A stretch of DNA of 64,000 nucleotides from Brevibacterium antiquum (GCF_016107655.1 NZ_JABASX010000011.1:62001-126000); one strand, 5' to 3'; shown: positions 18,037-27,396, counted from the stretch's first letter. The notes: generated from the sequence alone by a model not told the origin. Translations and numbers: made by a program.

Positions 18037-18951
18037 CTATGTGGTTCTGTCCGCCCCGAGGAACTCACGGATCGCGGGCAGCTCACGGCGCGACTGGGAC
18101 AGCCCCATACGATGAGCCGCGGCGAGGCGGGAGAGGTCCCGAGTGCCGTTGTCGACCGGCATGCGCTCAGGAGCGAAGACGTGGGCTTTTCCTTCCGCTT
18201 CGAGGGCGAAGATGCGTTCGCGCGTCTCGTTGTACCGTGCCCACCGGGTCAACAGCGCCTCCCCCAGCGCCGGGTACCGCCGGAACATGCTGCGGTAGAC
18301 CGCGGGGAAACGCTGCGGTACCTTCCGGTACGAGCGCTCCTGCGTGAGCACGATGACGAACTTCTCGAAACCCTCTCGCTGGGCCTGGCTCAGCGCGATT
18401 CCACCGTCCTCACCCATCGCACCGTCGACGTAGACGTGTCCGTCCAGGTGAACAGGTGGCATGAGCGCAGGCATCGTCGACGACGCTCGAACACGGACCA
18501 TAAGGTCCTCGATACAAGGAGTGTCCTTCCGCGACCACACCACATCATCACCTGACACTGCGTCGAACGCGACGAGTCGCACATCACTCGGACTCAACTG
18601 GAACGACTCCCAATCAAAGGGCAGAGCTTCCTCGGGTCCACCAGCTTTCTGGTAGATGTACTCCGCATTGAACATGCCTTGCCCGCGGGCGAAATAGCGC
18701 AGGCCGCCGAATTGCTCATCGGCTGCGAATTCGACGAATGATCGGCGGGCTCGACGAGCGTCGCCCGACAGATAGTTCACCGCATTCGAGGCCCCGGCGC
18801 TGATTCCCGCGACCCAGTCAAAATCCAGCCCAGCGTCGAGCAGCGTGACGACCATCCCACTCGTCAGCGAAGCCCGCATGCCGCCACCTTCGAAGATGAG
18901 AGCTGTGTCGCTGATCCGCGGCGTGCCTGTCGTGTGGTCTGTGTCCGTCAT
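18037..18951 (-). CDS. Patatin-like phospholipase
   Basis: Patatin-fold serine hydrolase of 304 residues, likely a lipid acyl hydrolase. The oxyanion motif EGGGMR is at about 21-26, nucleophile Ser51 in GISAG (49-53) and catalytic Asp176 in the DGA motif. No signal peptide is seen, so it should act in the cytoplasm or on the inner membrane face. The start is set at the ATG with AGGA about nine bases upstream; an upstream ATG and a GTG in frame are also possible. Single gene; natural substrate unknown. Confidence 0.87.
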   Translation of the reverse strand: MTDTDHTTGTPRISDTALIFEGGGMRASLTSGMVVTLLDAGLDFDWVAGISAGASNAVNYLSGDARRARRSFVEFAADEQFGGLRYFARGQGMFNAEYIYQKAGGPEEALPFDWESFQLSPSDVRLVAFDAVSGDDVVWSRKDTPCIEDLMVRVRASSTMPALMPPVHLDGHVYVDGAMGEDGGIALSQAQREGFEKFVIVLTQERSYRKVPQRFPAVYRSMFRRYPALGEALLTRWARYNETRERIFALEAEGKAHVFAPERMPVDNGTRDLSRLAAAHRMGLSQSRRELPAIREFLGADRTT

Positions 18952-19049
18952 GTCGATCATCCTAGCGAGTGTCACTCAGCTTGCAGTGCGCCGCCGTCAC
19001 TCCGCGACTATGGGAACAAACCAACCACATGGTGTCAGGCCGCCTTGGA

Positions 19050-21065
19050 TTACCCCAGCCCTTCCCACACCATCCGCTGTCGCAGCGCCGGTGCCAGCAC
19101 CATAGCCGCAATCACGCTGCCGACGAGCAGCATCCAGGCCCCGAAGTACGTGAACAGTTTGAGCTCGGGCGCCAGCGGCGGGCCGAAGTCCGCGGCCATG
19201 AGAATGACTCCACCGAGGATCAACGCCGTGGACACAATCACTTGGATGAACTGTTCGACCGTGGACTTCAGCAGACCTTTGATCATCGAAATGTTCAGGC
19301 CGCTCGTGCCGACGTCGAGGGTACCGTCCTGCAGGTGGCCGGCGATGCGTGAGAGCTGCCCGGGAAGTTCTGCGATCTGCGGACCTACGGCGGCCGCGTA
19401 GAGTGCTGTCTCCTGCAGATCGACTCCCAGCCCTCCGACCTCACGCAACAGGCTGCGCCCGTTCTGGGTCACCAGGGCGAGCAGATTGAGTTCAGGGTTG
19501 AGCTTCGTGATCGATCCCTCGAGAGTGCTGATGGCCCGGAAGGCTGTGGCCACCGAGGCAGGCATGGGGAATCCGAAGTCGACGACGAAGTCGATGAGCT
19601 CCCCGAACAGCGCTGCCGAGGTCGATCCCGGCAGCCCGTCACCGTACTTGAGCAGGATCTGTCCGATCTCCCGCTGCAGCTCCCGAAGATTGACATCGCT
19701 GGGAGTGCCGAGAAGGTCGAGGATTGCGGCCGTCGCCGCCTGAGAGTTCTGCGAGTCGAATGCCATGAGCAGCAGGGCGATCGCACGACGGTCACGTTTG
19801 TCGATGCGTCCTACGGCCCCGAAGTCGACGAGTCCGGCCCTCCCTGCGGGTGAAATGACAATGTTGCCCGGGTGCAGGTCGGCGTGGAAGATGCCCTTGC
19901 CCAGCACCTGCCGGACGACCATGAGGAAGAGGTCCTGGGCGATCTCGTTTCTGGCCAGCTCCGAAAGATTCTCGACAACCTCGGTGGCGTGTGAGAGCGG
20001 AACACCCTCGATGAGATCCATGACGATGACGTACTCACCGGAGTACTCCTTGTACACCCGTGGGATGCGCACCGTGGAGTCCGTCCCCGAGGTAGAGCGG
20101 CCCGTCTCATCGGCTGTGCGCAGAGCCTCGATATGGGACAACTCCCCGCGGTAGTCGAGCTCACCCTGCAGGGAATCGACGAAGCTGCGGGCGAGTTTTC
20201 CGATGCCGACCTTGCTGGCCCACTCGGTCGAGCGCTCAAGCCGCTCGGCCAGGCTGAGGACGATATCGCAGTCGGCACGGACCTGTTTGCGGATCTTGGG
20301 TCTTTGCACTTTGACGGCGACAACTCGGCCCTCCCACGTAACTGCGCGGTGAACTTGGGCAACCGAGGCAGCAGCGAAGGGGACCTCATCGAACTCTTCG
20401 AACACCTCGGCGACGGGCTTGCCCCACTGGGCCTCCAGCTGACCTTTGACCTCGCTGAAGGGCACCGGCGGGACACCGGCTTGCAGGGTGGAGAACTCTT
20501 CGACGAATTCGTGCGGGATCATGTCACCACGAGTGGCAATGAACTGCCCGAGCTTGATGAAGGTGACGCCAGCCGCGGCGAGCGCGTCACGCGTGGTCGA
20601 TGCGATCTCGCGCAAGGACACTCGCAAGGTCGGGATCCGGGGCTTGAGATAGCGGGAGAGCCCGAACTGGATGAGGATCTTCTGGATCTGGGCCAAACGA
20701 TTGAGCCTGCGATACCAGGTGGGGATCTTCGGCGCCGACCGCAGCAGCGTGGTCAGCGATCCTGTCGGGAGGACGAGCTCGATGGCCAGGAGCACGAACA
20801 TCTGGATGACGATGAACCAGGCGAACAGCAGGAGGAAGACCATGATGGCCGGGAAGCTCATGTCGAGCGTCGGATATTGCCCGTCCTCGGCGATGCCCAG
20901 AAGACGATACGCCTGGAGGGTGATCGGCCAGATCGAGAGCCCCATGGCGAGGGAAACGATGGTGTTGCGAGCTGCACCCGTGCCGGTGAACATCATTCGC
21001 CGGACGAGGAAGCCGACGATAAGTGCGCTGAGGACGCCCAGCCCGATGGAATAGAGGATCGTCAC
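19050..21065 (-). CDS. UbiB/ABC1 family atypical kinase with membrane segments
   Basis: ABC1/UbiB protein of 671 residues. Three to four hydrophobic helices lie in the first 110 residues and two at the C-terminus. The kinase-like core has the family KxGQ motif (IKLGQFIATRGD), an Ala-rich nucleotide loop (FAAASVAQVHRA), HADLHPGNI as catalytic loop and VDFGAVG as the metal motif. UbiB members support isoprenoid-quinone or other lipid metabolism, generally as ATPases. Start is GTG with AAGGG eight bases upstream. The N-terminal membrane region is an addition to the usual UbiB core. Pathway here unknown. Confidence 0.87.
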   Translation of the reverse strand: MTILYSIGLGVLSALIVGFLVRRMMFTGTGAARNTIVSLAMGLSIWPITLQAYRLLGIAEDGQYPTLDMSFPAIMVFLLLFAWFIVIQMFVLLAIELVLPTGSLTTLLRSAPKIPTWYRRLNRLAQIQKILIQFGLSRYLKPRIPTLRVSLREIASTTRDALAAAGVTFIKLGQFIATRGDMIPHEFVEEFSTLQAGVPPVPFSEVKGQLEAQWGKPVAEVFEEFDEVPFAAASVAQVHRAVTWEGRVVAVKVQRPKIRKQVRADCDIVLSLAERLERSTEWASKVGIGKLARSFVDSLQGELDYRGELSHIEALRTADETGRSTSGTDSTVRIPRVYKEYSGEYVIVMDLIEGVPLSHATEVVENLSELARNEIAQDLFLMVVRQVLGKGIFHADLHPGNIVISPAGRAGLVDFGAVGRIDKRDRRAIALLLMAFDSQNSQAATAAILDLLGTPSDVNLRELQREIGQILLKYGDGLPGSTSAALFGELIDFVVDFGFPMPASVATAFRAISTLEGSITKLNPELNLLALVTQNGRSLLREVGGLGVDLQETALYAAAVGPQIAELPGQLSRIAGHLQDGTLDVGTSGLNISMIKGLLKSTVEQFIQVIVSTALILGGVILMAADFGPPLAPELKLFTYFGAWMLLVGSVIAAMVLAPALRQRMVWEGLG

Positions 21066-21240
21066 CCGTCAAGCCCTTCTGTCGTTCGATCAGATGCGCA
21101 GAGCGGCGCTGGTGTGCGCCGTCACCAGCCTAATTGATCAAGACCCACTGAGATTGAGAGTTTGCAGTGCATCCAGACGGACGCTGCAACGAGGCTGATG
21201 ATCACGGGTGACTGGATGGCTGAGGACTGGCTGTCCTCAC

Positions 21241-21274
21241 AGGTCGGACCTGCCCGATGTGGCAAGTCCGACCT
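21241..21274 (-). terminator. Terminator after the DUF3100 gene
   Basis: AGGTCGGAC-C-TGCC pairs with GGCA-A-GTCCGACCT around a six-base loop, leaving one internal mismatch. It lies just beyond the DUF3100 stop. The rest of the gap up to the UbiB start shows no gene. Confidence 0.6.
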
Positions 21275-21292
21275 CTCGGCGGAGATTTGCGC

Positions 21293-22738
21293 TCAGAGGT
21301 GCAGCACCGTCTGAGCGAGGACAGCGGCCGCGACGAACGAACTGGTCAAAGTGATCAGTGCGATGACCACGACTCTCCAGCTCAGTTGCTTGATGGCCCC
21401 CACGTCGCGACCCAAGCTCAGGCCGATGAGGGCGAGCTGCAGCAGACCGAAGAGCATGACGTCCATGCCATCGACGAGTCCCACAAGGGAATCAGCGAAA
21501 GGCATGAAGGGTGCGCTGGCGATGGTGGCGAGGCCCAGAACCCAGACACTGGCCGGGACGACGGGTATCCACCGCGCGAGCTGGAACGACACCGCAGTGA
21601 GTGCGAGCAGGAACAGGGTGCCGAGGATCTGACGAGGCTCGAACGACGAGGTGCCCAGCGCATTGAGCAGAAGGCCCAGTCCCCCGGCGCTGGCGTAGAC
21701 GAAGAGAGACACCTTCCACCCCCGCGGCTCGACCGGATCGAACGGCGCTGCGACGACGGGCACCTCAGACTTCTCCCGATCATAATCGCTCTGCTTGGCA
21801 TCGGTCTCCGTCCGAGATGCATTCGGGCGAGAGGCATCTCCATCGGGGATGACGCCGCGGGCGACGAGTTTCGCTTCCTCGATCTCTGCCGCCGGTCGGC
21901 GCCAGACTCGTGTCCAGAACAGGTACAGCTTGCGTGCCAGGGGAAGTGAAAGGAACACTCCCGCATAGAAGCCCACAATGTTGGTCACCAGGTTGGACAG
22001 GCCGGCGAGCGCCATGATCTCGGTGGCTTGCTCCGGGTAGAGCACCGACAGCGCACCGACGCCGCCGAGCATCATCGATGACGATCCCAGGCCCAGACCG
22101 AGTGCCAGAGCCAGTGGGTGCAGGACGCCGAGGCTCCCGAGCACACCGGCTGCCAGTGAGATGTAGAGCGCACCGAACAACGACCCGAAGATCCAAACTC
22201 CGAAGACGCCTCGATACTCCGGCGATCGGGTACCGAATCGTTCGATGGCGAAGGCGAGAAACGATTCGCGATCCACCGACCAACTGGCGCCGATCGCCGA
22301 ACGGCCCATGCGCAGTCCGACCGCAATCGGCAGTGCGATGATGACCGTGCCGAATATGTGGCCGACTTCCTGAAGCAGAATCGCCGGCCCGAGGTTGGTC
22401 ACCTCCCCCAGCGACGGTCCGATGCTCATACCGAGAAGAGCGAGGAAGAGGACGATGCCGATTCGAATCTGCGGATCCCCGACCGAGCGGACTACTCCCG
22501 TCACGGGCAGGATGCGCTGGAGTCCGACGACTGCGCCGAGGAGCACCGCCCAGATAATCGGGAACAGAACGATCGCTGCCGGACCGACTTTGATGGTGTG
22601 TTCACCGATCAGAATCGCGACGAGTGAGATTGCGACCCCGAGGCCGACCGAGATGCCCCAATGCTTCAACGTGGGGCGCTCCGCCGGGTGCTCAACGGCG
22701 ACGCCTCGTGAAGTGGCTGAAGATGACGACTCTGTCAT
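21293..22738 (-). CDS. DUF3100 family integral membrane protein, putative permease
   Basis: Hydrophobic protein of 481 residues with about 12 predicted transmembrane helices. A polar cytoplasmic linker rich in charged residues sits near 290-330. The N-terminal stretch (IGEHTIKVGPAAIVLFPIIW) is characteristic of DUF3100, a family without assigned function. Its position opposite an amidohydrolase, an ornithine cyclodeaminase homologue and a GntR regulator suggests it transports their substrate. Start set at MTESSS; an in-frame ATG five codons upstream is possible. No Shine-Dalgarno sequence is evident before either. Confidence 0.8.
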   Translation of the reverse strand: MTESSSSATSRGVAVEHPAERPTLKHWGISVGLGVAISLVAILIGEHTIKVGPAAIVLFPIIWAVLLGAVVGLQRILPVTGVVRSVGDPQIRIGIVLFLALLGMSIGPSLGEVTNLGPAILLQEVGHIFGTVIIALPIAVGLRMGRSAIGASWSVDRESFLAFAIERFGTRSPEYRGVFGVWIFGSLFGALYISLAAGVLGSLGVLHPLALALGLGLGSSSMMLGGVGALSVLYPEQATEIMALAGLSNLVTNIVGFYAGVFLSLPLARKLYLFWTRVWRRPAAEIEEAKLVARGVIPDGDASRPNASRTETDAKQSDYDREKSEVPVVAAPFDPVEPRGWKVSLFVYASAGGLGLLLNALGTSSFEPRQILGTLFLLALTAVSFQLARWIPVVPASVWVLGLATIASAPFMPFADSLVGLVDGMDVMLFGLLQLALIGLSLGRDVGAIKQLSWRVVVIALITLTSSFVAAAVLAQTVLHL

Positions 22739-22749
22739 TTGTATACCAA
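22738..22749. promoter_or_regulatory. GntR-type operator half of divergent region (site 1)
   Basis: TTTGTATACCAA is a near palindrome centred on GTATAC at the start of the DUF3100 gene. It matches a second GGTATACC site about 95 bp away at the amidohydrolase start. Palindromes of the TGGTATACCA type are typical targets of FCD-class GntR regulators, one of which is encoded in this locus. Confidence 0.5.
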
Positions 22750-22816
22750 TCATAGTGAATGGGGCGAGCGTGTTCCCGCCAATTCCGCTAGTTAGCATTG
22801 CATAAAGGTTATCCGG

Positions 22817-22852
22817 TTACAAGAGTTTTGATCATCTGGTATACCTAGACTA
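22817..22852 (+). promoter_or_regulatory. Amidohydrolase promoter, predicted leaderless, with GntR-type site
   Basis: TTACAA (22817-22822) and TATACC (22840-22845) are 17 bases apart, and the ATG begins six bases after the -10. This predicts a leaderless transcript and explains the absence of a ribosome-binding site. The -10 lies inside the perfect palindrome GGTATACC (22838-22845), so the GntR protein would repress by covering the promoter. Confidence 0.55.
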
Positions 22853-24342
22853 TGGATTTCTCACTTCACGCCACACACATCCTCACTGGAGCGGGTGCAC
22901 AGCGACGCTGGGTGAACGATGCTTACGTCCACATCAGCGACCAGACGATCACCGGGATCTCACAGGAGAGGCCCGAGTCGGGCGAGATCATCGAACTCGG
23001 AGAATCGGTGTTGCTGCCGGGACTCATCGACCTCGATGCCCTTGTCGATGTCGACCATCTCCTCCTCGACTCATGGCACAGCGCCAATGACTCATTGCTC
23101 CTGTCCGGATCGGTGGAGCACTGGCACTCTCACCGAGAAGCGGTGCTGACGCCAGAGGAGAGGACGACGCTGCGCACCTACGGGCTGGTCCAGCTCGCCC
23201 TGCACGGGATCACGAGCTTCATGCCGATCGCGTCAGAGGTTCACCTCGAGTGGGGAGAATCGGCCGATGAGCTCAGAGAGACTGCACGGGTCTCCAAGGA
23301 ACTCGGACTGCGGGCATGGCTCGGCCCCTCATATCGCTCAGCCGTCGTGGCCGCATCCGTCGATGAGGAAGGCCAGGCCACTCGAGCTGTGGTCACCGAC
23401 GACGAGCTCGGCCGCGAAGGACTCCGCGAGGCTCTCAAATTCGCCGATGACGTTGCCTCAGCGAATGACCCCTTAGTCCACCCTGTTCTCCTCCCCTGTC
23501 GCATCGAGACGATGAACGATGAACTGCTTGCCGCCACCGCGGAGAAAGCAGCCCAGCGCAATCTACTCGTGCGTCTGCACAGTCTGCAGCAGGGCTGGGA
23601 ACGCACCCTCATCCAGGAACGCAGCTCCATGACACCGTTGGATCTGCTTGATCATTTCGGTCTGCTCAATGATCGCCTGCTCATCCCTCACGCGCTCTGG
23701 ACCGACCGGCACCCCCAGCTCGGCGCACTCGACACCACGGCCGCGGAGTCGCCAGATCTCCGACGCATCGCCTCGGCGGGGGCAAGCGTCATCCACTGTC
23801 CACTGACATCCTTCCGCTACGGCGAGGTCCTCCACACACTCAACGATTACCTCGACGCGGGCGTGGCGATATCGATGGGTTCCGATTCCTTCCCACCGGA
23901 CTTCATCCGCGGCATGGATGTCGGGGTGCACGCGGCGAACGCCGTCTTCGGACGCGGCTCAGCAAACCTGTCTCAATACATCGATGCGGCGACCACCGGA
24001 GGTGCCTCTGCCCTGAAGCGGCCCGATCTGGGGCGGATCGAGCCCGGAGCCTCAGCCGACTTCAGCGCATTCTCCATCGGTGATTTCCGCGATGGTGTCC
24101 ACGATGACCCTCTGCGCACATTGGTCCTCAACGGCAGCGCACGCAATGCCACGTTCTCCATGGTTGCGGGACGCACGGTCATGCGCGACGGTGAGATCGA
24201 GGGAATCGATCTGGCCGCACTGCGCGCCGACGCGCAGGCGGTGTTCGACAAGCTGCGGGAGGGATACGCCCTGCGTGATCCACTGGGTCGTCCTGCCGCT
24301 GACATCTTCCCACCGACATTCCCACTGGAGGAATCGTGCTGA
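22852..24342 (+). CDS. Amidohydrolase-superfamily protein lacking the HxH motif
   Basis: TIM-barrel amidohydrolase of the TRZ/ATZ type, 496 residues, with the flanking beta-sandwich sequences. The strand-1 metal motif, normally PGxxxxHxH, reads PGLIDLDALVDVD and has no His pair. Other landmarks are kept: LHSLQQGW after strand 5, PHALW after strand 6 and GSDSFPPD with the strand-8 Asp. Either metal binding differs or the protein is not a classical hydrolase. It forms an operon with the ornithine-cyclodeaminase and GntR genes; the next GTG overlaps its end by seven bases. Substrate unknown. Confidence 0.83.
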   Translation: MDFSLHATHILTGAGAQRRWVNDAYVHISDQTITGISQERPESGEIIELGESVLLPGLIDLDALVDVDHLLLDSWHSANDSLLLSGSVEHWHSHREAVLTPEERTTLRTYGLVQLALHGITSFMPIASEVHLEWGESADELRETARVSKELGLRAWLGPSYRSAVVAASVDEEGQATRAVVTDDELGREGLREALKFADDVASANDPLVHPVLLPCRIETMNDELLAATAEKAAQRNLLVRLHSLQQGWERTLIQERSSMTPLDLLDHFGLLNDRLLIPHALWTDRHPQLGALDTTAAESPDLRRIASAGASVIHCPLTSFRYGEVLHTLNDYLDAGVAISMGSDSFPPDFIRGMDVGVHAANAVFGRGSANLSQYIDAATTGGASALKRPDLGRIEPGASADFSAFSIGDFRDGVHDDPLRTLVLNGSARNATFSMVAGRTVMRDGEIEGIDLAALRADAQAVFDKLREGYALRDPLGRPAADIFPPTFPLEESC

Positions 24343-25325
24343 TCCTGGGCCGCTCAGATCTCGAAAACCTTGTCGACATCGACTCGACGATCGAGTCCCT
24401 CAAGGACGTTCTGCGCAGGCAGGGGCACGATGCGTTGACCGTCTCGCCTCACGCGCTTCGCCTGGATGACGACTCCGCGTACATCCCTATGATCGGCACT
24501 GACCTGGCCTCCGGCATCGTCACCAGCAAGACCCTCATGGACAGCCCACAGAACGCCACGCGCGGACTGCCGTCGCAACGGTCGGCGATCACGGTCATCG
24601 ATCGTCATACGGGGCAAGTGCTCGCACTGCTCCATGGCGCGGTGCCCACCCGGGTGAGAACAGCGAGCGTATCGGCGGTGGCCACCGATGCCCTCGCCAA
24701 CGCGGATGCGTCATCATTGGGACTCATCGGCGCGGGGGCTTTGGCGCTCGAGCACACACGTGCAGTCAACAGCGTGAGGCCGTTGGAGTCCATCACCGTG
24801 TGGAGCCGGACCGAAGATTCCATGGCTCGCTTCCGCGCCTCAATCGAGAGGGTCTGGAATGATGAGGCTATGCCACGGCTATCATTCGCCTCATCACCAG
24901 AGGACGTCATCAACCAAGGCGAGATCGTCTGCACGCTCACTCCCAGCATCACTCCGATCGTCAAAGGTGCATGGTTCCGTCCGGGTCAGCACATCAACGT
25001 GGTCGGTGCCCGCCCGCGACCAACCGACCGTGAGGTCGACGCCGAGGCGATGCACCGGGCCCGGCTCTTCATCGACCATGCCGAGACCGTCGCTCATGAA
25101 TCTGGTAACTATCTGTTGGCGCGTGACGATAAGGGATCCCTACCGTCGATCGCCGGCGAACTCAGCAGCGTCCTTCGCGGTGAGGTGCCCGGACGACGGT
25201 CGAACGACGACATCACTCTCTACAACTCGGTGGGCACAGGATTGCAGGACACTGCGATCGCCTCGATCATCATGAAGGCCGCCGCCGAGTTGTCCGTCGG
25301 GGCGGACGTTGATATCGATGCTTGA
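24336..25325 (+). CDS. Ornithine cyclodeaminase / mu-crystallin family protein
   Basis: NAD(P)-binding protein of 329 residues. This family includes ornithine cyclodeaminase, alanine dehydrogenase of archaeal type and ketimine reductases. The Rossmann segment GLIGAGALALEHTRAV is near 128-143, the substrate Lys region is at ASGIVTSKTL near 59-68 and the C-terminal Asp/His region at LFIDHAETVAHESG. Start is GTG with GGAGG four bases upstream, overlapping the amidohydrolase gene. Together they could open and deaminate a cyclic or N-acylated amino acid; this is an inference. Confidence 0.87.
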   Translation: MLILGRSDLENLVDIDSTIESLKDVLRRQGHDALTVSPHALRLDDDSAYIPMIGTDLASGIVTSKTLMDSPQNATRGLPSQRSAITVIDRHTGQVLALLHGAVPTRVRTASVSAVATDALANADASSLGLIGAGALALEHTRAVNSVRPLESITVWSRTEDSMARFRASIERVWNDEAMPRLSFASSPEDVINQGEIVCTLTPSITPIVKGAWFRPGQHINVVGARPRPTDREVDAEAMHRARLFIDHAETVAHESGNYLLARDDKGSLPSIAGELSSVLRGEVPGRRSNDDITLYNSVGTGLQDTAIASIIMKAAAELSVGADVDIDA

Positions 25326-25968
25326 ACATCCCGGCGGGAGCCTGACCGAGCAGACGGAGATCTCCGTTCGTGAAGGCATCATCACAGGCCGGTACGCGCC
25401 CGGTGACCGGCTGCGCGAAAGAGAGCTCTCTGAAGGCCTCGGCGTGTCACGCGTCCCGGTCCGCGAGGCCCTACGCAACCTCGAGTTCCAAGGATTTGTC
25501 ACGATCCTTCCGCGGCGAGGTGCCATCGTTCGGGAGATGACGGCTCAGGACGTCACCGAACTTTTCGACCTGAGGTCGGCCCTCGAACCGCTGGCGGCGA
25601 GCACTGCCGCTCTGCGCTGCAGCGAGGGGTACGCGCACGAAGGACTCGATCGCGCCATGGACAACGCACAGGCTGCGACCGAATCGGCCGATGCGCAGAC
25701 GATTCTCCTCGCGAACTCGGAGTTCCACACCGAGCTGGTGTCCGCCGCTCGGCATCAGATGCTCGCCGATGCGATGGCGCCGGTCTTGGCCAGGACCCGG
25801 TGGCTGTTCGCGCAGACTGCCGATCGCAGCGCCAACCTCCAGATGCATGAGCATCATCAGATCTACAATTCGATTCGTTCGGGTCAGCCACAGCTGGCGT
25901 CGGCATACATGCTCGCGCATGTCGAGTCAGGGCGCCTCCCTTCGCTGGAGGCCATCGCCAAGGTGTGA
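25318..25968 (+). CDS. GntR-family regulator, FCD (FadR) subfamily
   Basis: Transcription factor of 216 residues. The winged helix at about 15-75 has the signature LRERELSEGLGVSRVPVREAL, and the FCD effector domain follows (about 80-205) with metal-site residues such as the D of ELFDLRSALEP and the His of NSEFHTELV. FCD regulators usually sense an organic acid. The ATG overlaps the end of the cyclodeaminase gene; a TTG three codons earlier is possible. Likely regulates its own operon and the divergent DUF3100 gene through the GTATAC palindromes. Confidence 0.87.
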   Translation: MLEHPGGSLTEQTEISVREGIITGRYAPGDRLRERELSEGLGVSRVPVREALRNLEFQGFVTILPRRGAIVREMTAQDVTELFDLRSALEPLAASTAALRCSEGYAHEGLDRAMDNAQAATESADAQTILLANSEFHTELVSAARHQMLADAMAPVLARTRWLFAQTADRSANLQMHEHHQIYNSIRSGQPQLASAYMLAHVESGRLPSLEAIAKV

Positions 25969-25977
25969 CTGGTCAGT

Positions 25978-27258
25978 TCACTCCGGCCGATGCTCGGCCA
26001 TAGCCTTCTCGAAGAGCTGAGTACCGAGCTCGTCGTAGTTCGCGTCCTTCGGGTACCACTCATCGAGGTTGGCAAAGTCGCCCTTATCGTCATAACCGAG
26101 CTCGGTCACGCTCTTCTGCCAGTCGGCCCCCGCGGTCTTCAACGTCGACGGCGCGTCGGGAACGCCTGCGTTCTTCGCCGTCTTATCAGAGAGCGTCTTG
26201 GCGTACTTCGCCATCTGCTTCTGCACGTCATCGTCGAAGGGCTCAACCGATCCATCGTTGGCCTTCGCCTGTTCGACGGCCATCGCCTTGGCACCGATGA
26301 CGACCTCCATCATGGTGGAGAATGTCGTCGACATCGAGTCGAAGACGATCTGCTGGTAGGCCACGGGCAGCTCCGAATACTTCTTCCCGGCTGTGATGGC
26401 ACCGGCCGAGCGCGCGATTCCCGCATCGGAGGCGACTCCGATATTCGGGGCGACCTCGAACGTGCCGGCCTCGACGTTCGGGGCGAGCTGCCCGAGATCG
26501 CAGTCCACGGTTCCGCGCTGCAGCGCCTCATAGGTCTCCGGGAATGACAGCGACACCGGAGTGGCCCCCAGATCGGTGACCTGCTTACCGGCGGCGGCGG
26601 AACCGACGCGCAGCTGCTTGCCCTTCCAATCATCGAGAGACGTCATCGGCTTCGAGCACATTGTGGAATACCCACCGGCAGCGAGCATGGGGATGAGCGG
26701 AACGAGGTTCTTGTCCTCGAACTCGGCGAGCACTTCGGGTGTCTCCCACGCCGCCTGAACGCCGGCGGCATTCGCGGCAAGATCACTGGCGACCGGTGAG
26801 GACGGCAGAGTCGACATGGCGGTGCCGAGCGCGTCGAAGGCCGGGTATTCGGCCGGGGTGTAGGACGGCAGCGTGAACGCGAGATCGACTCGCCCATCAG
26901 CCAGGGCATCATCAACGTCGGCATAGCTGGCGATCGCCTGACCCCAGACGATATCGACGGTGATCTTCCCGCCCGAACGCTCCTCGATCGCCTTCTTCAC
27001 ATCGAGCCCGTTCGGCGCCAGGATCGACTTCTCCGACATCGACGAAGGCTGGAATTTCAGAGTCACTGGGTCGAGATCGGCCAGAGCCTCATCGATCTCG
27101 TCCTGCGATGCGTCGTAGGCGAAGCCCTCCCCTGCGGACGCAACCGAGTCTGAATCGCTCCCGCCGACAGATCCGGCGCATCCGGCCAAGAGCGCCAGCG
27201 ACGCGAGCGTCGCGACGGCGGTGAGTGGGCGGACTGCCGCCGACCGAATGCGATTCAT
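25978..27258 (-). CDS. TRAP transporter substrate-binding lipoprotein, DctP family
   Basis: Extracytoplasmic solute receptor of 426 residues. The signal peptide ends in the lipobox LLAGC with lipidated Cys27, as expected for a cell-surface lipoprotein in a Gram-positive organism. The mature part has the DctP pattern, including a central region that binds a carboxylate (LRVGSAAAGKQVTDLGATPV). It is the last gene of a LysR-dctQ-dctM-dctP cluster but is separated from dctM by 138 bp holding the palindrome AGATCATAGATCT, so it may also have its own promoter. Ligand unknown, probably an organic acid. Confidence 0.9.
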   Translation of the reverse strand: MNRIRSAAVRPLTAVATLASLALLAGCAGSVGGSDSDSVASAGEGFAYDASQDEIDEALADLDPVTLKFQPSSMSEKSILAPNGLDVKKAIEERSGGKITVDIVWGQAIASYADVDDALADGRVDLAFTLPSYTPAEYPAFDALGTAMSTLPSSPVASDLAANAAGVQAAWETPEVLAEFEDKNLVPLIPMLAAGGYSTMCSKPMTSLDDWKGKQLRVGSAAAGKQVTDLGATPVSLSFPETYEALQRGTVDCDLGQLAPNVEAGTFEVAPNIGVASDAGIARSAGAITAGKKYSELPVAYQQIVFDSMSTTFSTMMEVVIGAKAMAVEQAKANDGSVEPFDDDVQKQMAKYAKTLSDKTAKNAGVPDAPSTLKTAGADWQKSVTELGYDDKGDFANLDEWYPKDANYDELGTQLFEKAMAEHRPE

Positions 27259-27292
27259 GGGACCCCTTTGAACAACGACTGAGAGTTTCCTT

Positions 27293-27305
27293 AGATCATA
27301 GATCT
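27293..27305. promoter_or_regulatory. Palindrome upstream of dctP
   Basis: AGATC-ATA-GATCT, a 5-bp perfect inverted repeat with a 3-base centre, sits 35 bp before the binding-protein start. It could be an operator; no matching copy was noticed near the divergent racemase or the LysR start. Confidence 0.3.
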
Positions 27306-27396
27306 GAATGAGTCCACCCTGTTATGACTCCCCTCACACCGCCCGCAATCCCGGAACGGCGTGTGCGACGGAACTGCAGTGCCACCTCGGCGAGGG

